Source: Candidatus Tectimicrobiota bacterium (GTDB lineage: Bacteria; JACPSX01). From it: a DNA stretch of 18,065 bases. The DNA is taken from positions 1-18,065 of the forward strand of contig JACPSX010000198.1 in NCBI GenBank assembly GCA_016193065.1. The letters are read 5' to 3'. The first letter of the stretch is position 1; the number at the start of each line of letters is the position of its first letter. Below the pieces are notes generated by a model that saw only the letters and a program-made list of their open reading frames with translations, had not been told where the DNA came from and searched no databases. The position numbers and the translations under genes were made by a program. Below, one piece after another: positions 7,362 through 13,266 of the stretch.

Positions 7362-7493
7362 AATCGCTTTTCCAGAAGGGAAGAAAACCATGGGATCGAC
7401 GGGATTTTCCGATTTATGCAGCCGGTGATGGAAGTGAAGGGAAAGGACTTAGATCCAGATGACGCCCGTACCAGGCAGCTTGTCCAAAAATGA
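7362..7493 (+). pseudogene. Possible 3' remnant of a gene ending at a terminator
   Basis: One plus-strand frame runs from just after a stop at 7359 to a TGA at 7491-7493, and the first arm of a strong terminator begins on the next base. Its last residues (M-E-V-K-G-K-D-L-D-P-D-D-A-R-T-R) look protein-like. A different frame (7186-7428) is open just upstream, so a frameshifted gene would explain both. The gene family is not recognised, and this call rests on the terminator and local composition only. Confidence 0.25.
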
Positions 7494-7533
7494 CAAGGGG
7501 TGCTTCCGGAAAGCACCCCTTGATCCATTTTTT
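7494..7533 (+). terminator. Rho-independent terminator
   Basis: A perfect 12-bp stem (CAAGGGGTGCTT and AAGCACCCCTTG, loop CCGGA) ends at 7522 and is followed within 5 nt by a run of six T at 7528-7533. A second small inverted repeat, CTCTCT-TTT-AGAGAG, follows at 7534-7548. It would stop plus-strand transcription from the gene-poor region and insulate the sigma-54 promoter downstream. Confidence 0.8.
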
Positions 7534-7585
7534 CTCTCTTTTAGAGAGCTAAAGCGGTTATCCGCCTCAATTCGCCGCACCTCTT

Positions 7586-7675
7586 TGGCCTCTACCCATT
7601 TAACTGCGGCCCAAAATCCGGTAGAGGCCAGACTGAGGGAATTTCAAGACATGTATGAAAATGCATAGCATGTCT
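7586..7675. promoter_or_regulatory. Two consecutive inverted repeats of unknown role
   Basis: The first has perfect 11-bp arms TGGCCTCTACC (7586-7596) and GGTAGAGGCCA (7620-7630) with a 23-nt loop. The second, at 7647-7675, pairs AGACATG-TATG with CATA-G-CATGTCT around a 6-nt loop with one bulged G. They lie between the terminator and the bc-operon promoter, and could be part of a small RNA or protein-binding sites. Confidence 0.45.
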
Positions 7676-7705
7676 GGGCACCACCTTTCGCGTGTATATA
7701 TACCC

Positions 7706-7730
7706 AATCATTTGCCTCAGGTCAATGATT
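7706..7730. promoter_or_regulatory. 25-bp dyad upstream of the sigma-54 promoter (candidate enhancer site)
   Basis: Perfect 7-bp half-sites AATCATT and AATGATT are separated by 11 nt whose centre CCT-C-AGG is also symmetric, so 20 of 24 paired positions match. A 10-bp palindrome GTATATATAC at 7694-7703 lies next to it. The dyad centre is about 68 bp before the -24 element, a normal distance for a sigma-54 activator site. Confidence 0.5.
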
Positions 7731-7784
7731 AATTTTTCTTATTCACCTAGAACGGTCTTTCTGCCACACTAACTCGGCAGGAAG

Positions 7785-7799
7785 TGGCACAGTGGTTGC
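7785..7799 (+). promoter_or_regulatory. Sigma-54 (-24/-12) promoter of the cytochrome bc operon
   Basis: TGGCAC-N5-TTGC matches the sigma-54 core with the invariant GG (7786-7787) and GC (7798-7799) at the correct spacing. Transcription would start near 7811, just before the Rieske gene. TGCCAC at 7762-7767 forms an inverted repeat with GTGGCA at 7784-7789, overlapping the -24 box. Sigma-54 control implies an ATP-dependent activator, which is not encoded in this window. Confidence 0.7.
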
Positions 7800-7832
7800 C
7801 TTTTCTTAAAGGTTTGCAGGTTGCCAGGGGAT

Positions 7833-8348
7833 ATGGAAAAAAGGAAACCAAGCTGTTCAAGACGCAAGATTCTTCAAGGGTTTGGGGCCGCCGGGACGGC
7901 CGGCCTGATTCTCGGCAGCAGCTATGTTTCTTTGAACTTCTTTTCTCCCAAAGCCTTGTACGATCCTCCAAACCGGTTTCGGGCCGGCAAGCCCGATGAT
8001 TTCCTGAACAGCAAGGTCACGGAAATCTGGAAGGAAAGCCAGAAGATCTGGCTGGTACGGTCGGCTAGCGGACTCCATGCTCTCGTGGCGGTCTGCACCC
8101 ATCTGGGGTGTACTCCAAACTGGTTTCCGGAAGAGGAGAAGTTTAAGTGCCCATGCCACGGCAGCGTTTTTAACCTGAAAGGAGACGTGGTCTCGGGACC
8201 GGCTCCCGAGCCTTTATTTCGAACTCCCATTGTCTTGAACGAGAAAGGAGACCTGATCGTCGGCACCGGCAACTTGGGGATCCGCCTCCCCGAGCAGTCA
8301 AACCGTGAACCCCAACGTTCCGGAGAAGGTTTCTTGATCCGTGTGTAG
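7833..8348 (+). CDS. petC: Rieske [2Fe-2S] iron-sulfur protein of a cytochrome bc complex
   Basis: High-potential electron carrier that takes one electron from quinol at the Qo site and hands it to cytochrome c. From ATG 7833 it has 171 residues. The N-terminus carries a Tat-type signal/anchor (S-R-R-K-I-L-Q-G at 9-16, hydrophobic to about 35). The cluster-binding boxes are C-T-H-L-G-C at 88-93 and C-P-C-H-G-S at 106-111, giving two Cys and two His ligands plus the disulfide pair. TTG 7821, in frame with AAAGG 8 nt upstream, is a possible alternative start; AGGGG lies only 2 nt before the ATG. It is the first gene of the operon, followed by both cytochrome b halves. Confidence 0.95.
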   Translation: MEKRKPSCSRRKILQGFGAAGTAGLILGSSYVSLNFFSPKALYDPPNRFRAGKPDDFLNSKVTEIWKESQKIWLVRSASGLHALVAVCTHLGCTPNWFPEEEKFKCPCHGSVFNLKGDVVSGPAPEPLFRTPIVLNEKGDLIVGTGNLGIRLPEQSNREPQRSGEGFLIRV

Positions 8349-8399
8349 GGGTCCCCTGTTGGGATACCCTGGTTCACCTAAATACTTCGGGGGCAAACT

Positions 8400-9161
8400 A
8401 TGACCGAGGGGGAACACTTCAAAGAAAAACTGTTCCGTTCGCAACTCTGGCGGTCGGTTTTTCGCCATCCTTACCCGCGCTCCCCCCGGGAGGAGCGCCG
8501 TCGATCCCGGACCAACTTCTTCCTGCACCTCCACCCCCCCGTCATTGAAAGGGAGCGGCTCAAGATCTCCCAAACCTGGGGCCTGGGGGGGATTTCCTTC
8601 CTCTTGTTCCTGATCCTCGCGTTCAGCGGTGGACTGTTGATGTTTTACTACCGCCCATCCGTAGAACACGCCTACCATGACATGAAGGATCTGGAATATG
8701 TGGTGAGCTTCGGCCCGTTTTTGCGCAACCTCCATCGCTGGGCAGCCCACGCGATGGTGATTACGGTCATTGCCCACATGGCCAGGGTCTTCTATGCCGG
8801 TTCTTATCGTCCCCCCAGGGAACTGAACTGGGTGGTGGGGATCTCCCTACTGGTGTTTACCCTCTTGCTGAGCTTTACGGGATACCTCTTGCCCTGGGAT
8901 CAGCTTGCCTACTGGGCCGTCACAGTCGCAACCCACATGGTGCGGGCTGCCCCTCTCATTGGAGCAGACGGGCCCTTGACTCTGGTCCGCTCTGGAGGAG
9001 ACTTAAGCGCCCTCCTGCTTGGGGCAAGGACAGTGAGCGCGCCGAGCCTGCTGCGCTTCTATGTGCTGCATGTTTTTCTGCTCCCCTTGGCCATGGCGGC
9101 ATTAATCGCCTTCCATTTCTGGCGGGTCCGCAAAGACCGGATGATCCGGAAGCCCCTGTGA
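8400..9161 (+). CDS. petB: Cytochrome b N-terminal (b6-type) subunit
   Basis: Membrane diheme subunit of the quinol:cytochrome c oxidoreductase, 253 residues. Heme b ligands are H112 and H126 in one helix (L-H-R-W-A-A-H, then I-A-H-M-A-R-V-F) and H224 and H239 in a later helix ([11 protein letters not shown] to A-F-H-F-W-R-V-R-K). The second pair is 15 apart, as in cytochrome b6 rather than mitochondrial-type b. Y-L-L-P-W-D-Q near 162-168 is the conserved Qo-side motif. About 50 hydrophilic residues, rich in Arg, precede the first helix. GGGGG about 6 nt upstream serves as ribosome site. The stop lies 20 nt before the next gene. Confidence 0.95.
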   Translation: MTEGEHFKEKLFRSQLWRSVFRHPYPRSPREERRRSRTNFFLHLHPPVIERERLKISQTWGLGGISFLLFLILAFSGGLLMFYYRPSVEHAYHDMKDLEYVVSFGPFLRNLHRWAAHAMVITVIAHMARVFYAGSYRPPRELNWVVGISLLVFTLLLSFTGYLLPWDQLAYWAVTVATHMVRAAPLIGADGPLTLVRSGGDLSALLLGARTVSAPSLLRFYVLHVFLLPLAMAALIAFHFWRVRKDRMIRKPL

Positions 9162-9181
9162 ACCGGGGAGGAAAGATAACC

Positions 9182-9982
9182 ATGGAAACTGGGGAAAGAT
9201 CAGGAGCAGAGGGGCAAAGCAAGGAAGCCGCTCTGGCTGTGCGGGCGCCCCTTCCATCCTTTCCGGGAAGACCTTCGGAGGAAAAAGAAAGCAGCCTCGA
9301 ACCGCAGAGAGTCCCCACTTTCCCGAACCTGGTCTACATTGAATTAATCGCCGCTCTGGCAGTGACCGCCCTGCTCATTTTTCTTTCCCTCGGGTTTGAC
9401 GCCCCGCTTCAGGAAATGGCCGATCCGAACCTAACTCCGAACCCCTCCAAAGCCCCGTGGTATTTCGTAGGGTTCCAGGAGCTTCTCGTTTACTTTGACC
9501 CCTGGATCGGAGGATTTCTCATTCCCCTGATGATCATTGTCGGACTCATTCTCTTCCCTTACCTGGACCCGACACGAAAAGAAGGCGAAGGCTACCGGTT
9601 CCGGGACCGCCCGCTGGCAGTCACAATCTTTACGGCGGGGCTGACCCTCTGGTTTGTCTTGATCGCGTTGGGATCTTGGTTTCGAGGCCCAAACTGGCAG
9701 TTTTACTGGCCCTGGGAGTCATGGAACATCGAGAAGCCCCTTCCGAAACAAACCACGACTCTGCCGGCCGCCATTGGCATCTCCATACTGATTGGTTACC
9801 TGGCAGCGGGCTTTACACTCCCGGCAATCTTCTTGAAAGGACTTCTGCGGCGGCTGGGAATTGTCCGATATCTCTTGTTCGCGGGGATTCTCTCGATGAT
9901 GGGCGGAGTGTTCCTCAAGATCGGGCTGCGCCTGCTCTTCAACGTGAAGTATGTCCTCCAGACCCGCTGGTTCAACCTCTAG
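9182..9982 (+). CDS. Cytochrome b C-terminal (subunit IV-like) protein
   Basis: Second half of a split cytochrome b, 266 residues, supplying part of the Qo pocket. The recognisable block is N-P-S-K-A-P-W-Y-F-V-G-F-Q-E-L-L at 87-102, followed by F-D-P-W-I-G-G and L-F-P-Y-L-D-P. The usual PEWY motif reads A-P-W-Y, so its glutamate is missing. I count about five hydrophobic segments (50-72, 111-128, 144-166, 194-217, 230-252), more than the three of subunit IV, plus a hydrophilic N-terminus of about 45 residues. ATG 9182 is preferred over an upstream in-frame GTG (9158) because GGGGAGGA at 9165-9172 fits it. It forms the bc core with the preceding two gene products. Confidence 0.9.
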   Translation: METGERSGAEGQSKEAALAVRAPLPSFPGRPSEEKESSLEPQRVPTFPNLVYIELIAALAVTALLIFLSLGFDAPLQEMADPNLTPNPSKAPWYFVGFQELLVYFDPWIGGFLIPLMIIVGLILFPYLDPTRKEGEGYRFRDRPLAVTIFTAGLTLWFVLIALGSWFRGPNWQFYWPWESWNIEKPLPKQTTTLPAAIGISILIGYLAAGFTLPAIFLKGLLRRLGIVRYLLFAGILSMMGGVFLKIGLRLLFNVKYVLQTRWFNL

Positions 9983-9997
9983 GAGTCGGGTGAGGAA

Positions 9998-12043
9998 ATG
10001 AGGGACTTCTTTTTTGGACTCTTCGGTTTGGCAGTCCTCCTTGGACTCGGAGCGGTCATCTGGCAACATAACCAGCGGCCCTGGGTTCGATATCAGAGGG
10101 AGTTTTATGCCCAGAAGGAGAAGCTCCTGATCGAGGCGAAAAACAAGGCCCGGGATGTAAGGGAAACGGAGCGCCTTGATCGCGAGATCGAGAAGATCCG
10201 GGCAACATCCCCGCAGGTGCAGCAGATTGCTCTGAGCCATCTCAATTGGGCCGACCGTTGCACGACCTGTCATCTGGGGATCGAGGATCCCCAATTCAGC
10301 AACGCACCCCAACCCTTCAGGACTCACCCGGAGCCCTTTCTCTCCTGGCACCCCCCGGAACAATTCGGCTGCACCCCTTGTCACCGCGGGCAGGGCTTGG
10401 CAACAACCCGCGATGCTCACGGAGGAGCCAGGAATTGGAAAGAACCCATGCTGCCCGCTGAATTCCTGGAAGCCTCCTGCGCGACATGTCACCGCAATCT
10501 GACGAAGCGTGTGGCTCCCATCTGGTTCCGGGGTCGAGAGCTTGTTGATTTCCTGGGTTGCCGGGGCTGCCATGCGATTGGAGGCCTGAAGTCTGCGGAA
10601 AAAATCGGGCCTCCCCTGAACAACGAGAGCCGAAAGGTGAAGCCCGGCTGGCTGCTGAACTATCTCAAGGATCCCAGAAAGTACTCCGCCGAGACCCGTA
10701 TGCCGAACTACAAGCTCCCGGAAGCGGAGACACTCGCCCTGCGGGATTTTCTCATGACCCTGCGCACAGACCCGGACCCGGCAGAGGCAGTCCGATGGGA
10801 TCCCGGAGAAAAGCAAGCGGCCCGCGGCAAGAAATTGTTTGAAGATCTCGGTTGCCTGTCCTGCCACGCACTGGCCGCCGCGAAACCGGCGGGATTTTTC
10901 CAGGCCCCCAAACCAGGCCCCGAGCTGAGCCGGATCCGGGAAAAGATCAACCCGGTCTGGCTGGTGAATTACTTGATGGATCCCTCTAGGGTACAACCCG
11001 GGACCCGAATGCCCCTCTACCGTCTGACCCGGGACCAAGCCCAGGATCTGGCTGCATTCCTGTTGAGCCAAAACGCGGAGAATAGCAAGGACCAGGATGG
11101 AGAACCCGCTTTCCAGCCCGATCCGGCCAGGGCCCGGGAAGGGAAAGGGCTCGCGATCAAGTACAACTGTGTCGGTTGCCATGAAATCGAGGGGATCCGC
11201 CAGGGAGAAGCGGGCCCTCCTCTGGATGGAATCGGCGGCCGCAACGTGGAGCGCCTTGATTTCGGCTCCAATCCCAAAGGGAAAGACCGCAGCCTTTACT
11301 CCTGGCTCGAAGCAAAGCTGACGACCCCGAGAACCTATCGGGAGGGGCTCAAGATGCCCGAAGTGAACCTAAGAAGAGGGGAAGAAAAAGCCGTCGTCAC
11401 GTTCCTGTTGAGCTTGGTGGCAAGACCCTTCCCCGAACTGCACCCAGAGGGTACCCGGGTGGCGGCTCCGCATACTCTGGAGCCTGCCGTACCCTCCGGC
11501 GGACCGGCCGGCACCCTGTGGAGAAAACTCCAGTGCACAAGCTGCCACCGGATTGGAAACTCGGGGGGAAGCATCGGCCCCGATCTCAGCGGAGAGGGGA
11601 GCCGCGTGCGCCGGGCCTGGCTGGAACAATACCTGAAAAGGCCAAAACCCCTTCGCCCCCTTCTCCAAGCCCGGATGCCCGACTTCCATCTCCAGGACTC
11701 CGAGGTCAGGATCCTGGCCGACTTTATTTCAACCAGCCTCTGGTCGCAAGACGTCGGAAGGAATTCTCGGGGGTCCCTGGATTTGTCCCGGGAAACCGCG
11801 GAAAAGGGCAGGCTCCTTCTTAGAGAATCCGGCTGCATCGGTTGTCATGAACTTGAGGGTAAGGGAGGAAAGGTAGGCCCCCGCCTCGACCGGATCGCTG
11901 AGCGCCTGAACGAAGACTGGATCCGGGCTTATCTAAAAGATCCCCAGAGGATGTTTCGGGGGGCGGCCATGACCCCTAACTATGGCTTCGACGACGAGCA
12001 GATCCGGGCTCTGACTGCCTATTTGCTCAGGGGAGTTCCATGA
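9998..12043 (+). CDS. Membrane-anchored octaheme c-type cytochrome with tandem mono-heme domains
   Basis: Predicted electron acceptor of the bc complex, 681 residues. It has one N-terminal membrane segment (about 4-22) and a charged helical stretch to about 80. Eight C-x-x-C-H heme sites follow: 88, 125, 161, 188, 286, 391, 513 and 613. The first three are closely spaced. The last five are each followed by a repeated cytochrome c module: G-P-x-L, a W-L-x-x-Y-L-x-D-P type helix, and a probable distal Met in T-R-M-P (M235, M338), K-M-P (M453), A-R-M-P (M560) and A-M-T-P (M658). This suggests internal duplication of a mono-heme domain. Most of it should lie in the periplasm. Its stop overlaps the next start in ATGA. 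Confidence 0.93.
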   Translation: MRDFFFGLFGLAVLLGLGAVIWQHNQRPWVRYQREFYAQKEKLLIEAKNKARDVRETERLDREIEKIRATSPQVQQIALSHLNWADRCTTCHLGIEDPQFSNAPQPFRTHPEPFLSWHPPEQFGCTPCHRGQGLATTRDAHGGARNWKEPMLPAEFLEASCATCHRNLTKRVAPIWFRGRELVDFLGCRGCHAIGGLKSAEKIGPPLNNESRKVKPGWLLNYLKDPRKYSAETRMPNYKLPEAETLALRDFLMTLRTDPDPAEAVRWDPGEKQAARGKKLFEDLGCLSCHALAAAKPAGFFQAPKPGPELSRIREKINPVWLVNYLMDPSRVQPGTRMPLYRLTRDQAQDLAAFLLSQNAENSKDQDGEPAFQPDPARAREGKGLAIKYNCVGCHEIEGIRQGEAGPPLDGIGGRNVERLDFGSNPKGKDRSLYSWLEAKLTTPRTYREGLKMPEVNLRRGEEKAVVTFLLSLVARPFPELHPEGTRVAAPHTLEPAVPSGGPAGTLWRKLQCTSCHRIGNSGGSIGPDLSGEGSRVRRAWLEQYLKRPKPLRPLLQARMPDFHLQDSEVRILADFISTSLWSQDVGRNSRGSLDLSRETAEKGRLLLRESGCIGCHELEGKGGKVGPRLDRIAERLNEDWIRAYLKDPQRMFRGAAMTPNYGFDDEQIRALTAYLLRGVP

Positions 12044-12573
12044 AGTTTCAAAGAATCAAAGCCAGGATCCGCTTCTTCCCCTGGGTGGTTCTGTTCGTCA
12101 TGGTGACCGCGGCGGGTGGCTGCTCGGGCGGGGATCAGACTGCACTTGAAACACAACCTCTCCTGGTCAAGAAGCGGGTTTCCGAGCGGGTCTGGCGCGG
12201 AAAAGAAATTTACGTTTCTCACTGCGCCGCCTGCCATGGTCTCCAGGGACGCGGGGATGGACCAAACACAGACCGCCTGGAGCGCCCCCCTCGGGATTTC
12301 ACTGCAGCCGAATTCATGGCAGCCAAGACAGACGATTATCTCTACCGGGTGATTGCAGGAGGCGGCAAGTCGGTGGGTCTTTCCTCTCTAATGCCCCCCT
12401 GGGGCAAAACCCTAAATACGGAAGAAGTTTGGGATCTGGTCAAGGTCCTGCGGCAATTTTCCCAATCTTCCCCTCTGGACAGCAGCCGCCAGGCTCACGG
12501 GACAGCAGAAGGAGGGAGCGGCCCTCACCAGGGAGAACAATCCGACCCGATTTCTCAAAAAGGAAGGAGGTGA
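12040..12573 (+). CDS. Monoheme cytochrome c, probable lipoprotein
   Basis: Small periplasmic electron carrier, 177 residues. The signal peptide (K2, R5, R9, R11, hydrophobic to about 25) ends in A-A-G-G-C, a plausible but imperfect lipobox with Cys28 because position -3 is Ala rather than Leu. One heme site C-A-A-C-H is at 62-66, followed by G-L-Q-G-R-G-D-G typical of class I cytochrome c, and L-M-P-P-W-G gives the distal Met at 118. The tail after about 145 is low-complexity and hydrophilic. It is translationally coupled to the octaheme gene by ATGA and likely relays electrons from it. Its stop lies inside the strong ribosome site of the next gene. Confidence 0.92.
   Translation: MKFQRIKARIRFFPWVVLFVMVTAAGGCSGGDQTALETQPLLVKKRVSERVWRGKEIYVSHCAACHGLQGRGDGPNTDRLERPPRDFTAAEFMAAKTDDYLYRVIAGGGKSVGLSSLMPPWGKTLNTEEVWDLVKVLRQFSQSSPLDSSRQAHGTAEGGSGPHQGEQSDPISQKGRR
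12564..12573 (+). promoter_or_regulatory. Full-length Shine-Dalgarno of the PCYCGC-type gene
   Basis: AAGGAGGTGA matches the entire anti-Shine-Dalgarno core of 16S rRNA, and the GGAGG ends 6 nt before ATG 12577. It includes the TGA stop of the cytochrome gene. It is the strongest ribosome site I noticed in the window. Confidence 0.85.
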
Positions 12574-12576
12574 ACT

Positions 12577-13047
12577 ATGGGCAACAAAAAAAGAAAGGCT
12601 CCAAAGAGTGAAGAGCCGCTTTCTCCACCCAAAAAACAGGGGAAAGCGGCGATTCTGGTGCTGGCTCTGGCTGTCATCCTCGTCGCGGCTGTCGGGATTT
12701 ATTACATCAGCCGCCCGAGTGCCGGCCCGGCCCGCACATCTCAAGCATCCCCGGCGGAGTATCCGAGGAGAGAGACCAGACCGACTCTCTCTCCGGCCAT
12801 GTTCACCGGGGAAGTCGCGGCGACTTATCAGGTGGCCCAGGAGATCCCCGAAGTCCTGGACCAACTCTACTGCTACTGCAAGTGCCGGGAGAACTTCGGG
12901 CACAAGAGCCTTCTGACTTGCTATGTCGATCGCCACGCATCGACCTGACACGTCTGCTTGGATGAGGCGCAGTTGGCGTCTCAAATGCACAAGAAAGGGG
13001 CAACGCCCCAGGAGATTCAAAAGGCCATCGACCGGCAGTTCGGCTAA
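12577..13047 (+). CDS. Probable selenoprotein: membrane-anchored PCYCGC-type protein with in-frame TGA (Sec124)
   Basis: Read through TGA 12946-12948 the product is 156 residues ending at TAA 13045-13047. K/R-rich residues 3-23 precede one membrane helix (about 24-44), so the rest should face the periplasm. The domain reads L-Y-C-Y-C-K-C at 97-103, G-H-K-S-L-L-T-C at 108-115, then D-R-H-A-S-T-U-H-V-C-L-D-E-A, with Sec124 and Cys127 as U-x-x-C. From memory, PCYCGC proteins have H-A-x-x-C-x-x-C here and an A-I-D-x-x-F/Y-G end, as seen after the TGA, so the TGA replaces a family cysteine. A SECIS-like hairpin follows. Other genes here end in TGA, so this is not code change. Alternatives are a sequencing error or a nonsense mutation, giving a 123-residue product. 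It closes the bc operon; its reaction is unknown, probably thiol or metal redox. Confidence 0.75.
12963..12983 (+). promoter_or_regulatory. Candidate bacterial SECIS hairpin
   Basis: TGAGGCGC (12963-12970) pairs with GCGTCTCA (12976-12983) as an 8-bp stem with one G-U pair around the 5-nt loop AGTTG. The loop begins 23 nt after the TGA and has G as its second base, within the rules I recall for bacterial SECIS elements (loop about 16-37 nt from UGA, a G among its first two bases). CTTG 12957-12960 and CAAG 12990-12993 could add a lower helix. Confidence 0.55.
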
Positions 13048-13061
13048 TCCGACAAACGACC

Positions 13062-13161
13062 CGGGAGGCGGCTCTCCCAGGCCCTCCGCCGACGGGCCTG
13101 CGGGAGCTGCCTGCCCGGAATGGGCAGGTCAGACGGAAAAGCGGCGGGGTCCGATCCCGCC
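13062..13161. promoter_or_regulatory. GC-rich hairpin cluster after the bc operon
   Basis: Three inverted repeats follow the selenoprotein gene: GGGAG/CTCCC at 13063-13078, CCTGCCC/GGGCAGG at 13110-13128 with a 5-nt loop, and GGCGGG/CCCGCC at 13143-13161. None has a T-run. They may end or attenuate the operon transcript before the ferritin promoter. Confidence 0.4.
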
Positions 13162-13189
13162 AGCGGGGCTCCCTGGACTCCGGAAATGT

Positions 13190-13219
13190 TTGGGATTCAT
13201 CACGAATCTGCAGTATAAT
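13190..13219 (+). promoter_or_regulatory. Sigma-70-type promoter for the ferritin-like gene
   Basis: A perfect TATAAT at 13214-13219 has TTGGGA (13190-13195, 4/6 match) 18 nt upstream. The inferred start near 13226 gives a leader of about 40 nt before ATG 13267. This suggests the ferritin-like gene can be expressed apart from the bc operon. Confidence 0.6.
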
Positions 13220-13266
13220 CGGCCCAATCGGAATGCGGGAGAAGGTGGAAAAAGGGAGACTCGACT

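Noticed and set aside
7186-7428. 80-residue plus-strand frame as a real gene
   Set aside because: No ribosome site and no recognisable family; kept only as possible decayed coding sequence next to the terminator.
7459-7668. 69-residue plus-strand frame crossing the terminator
   Set aside because: It runs through the terminator stem and both inverted repeats, so a translated gene is unlikely.
9158-9181. GTG 9158 as start of the cytochrome b C-terminal gene, overlapping the previous stop
   Set aside because: The GGGGAGGA site at 9165-9172 lies downstream of it and is well placed for ATG 9182.
9719-11182. 487-residue minus-strand open frame antisense to the octaheme cytochrome
   Set aside because: It is antisense to eight-heme coding sequence with conserved motifs, and has no recognisable domain.
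12577-12948. 123-residue product ending at TGA 12948 as the complete PCYCGC-type protein
   Set aside because: It would cut the domain in the middle of its C-x-x-C pair, while the next 32 in-frame codons match the expected family C-terminus.
13143-13161. T-arm-like GGCGGG-GTCCGAT-CCCGCC beside the selenoprotein gene, considered as part of a tRNA-Sec gene
   Set aside because: The T-loop does not fit T-T-C-R-A at either possible register, and no acceptor stem, TCA anticodon loop or long variable arm can be placed around it.
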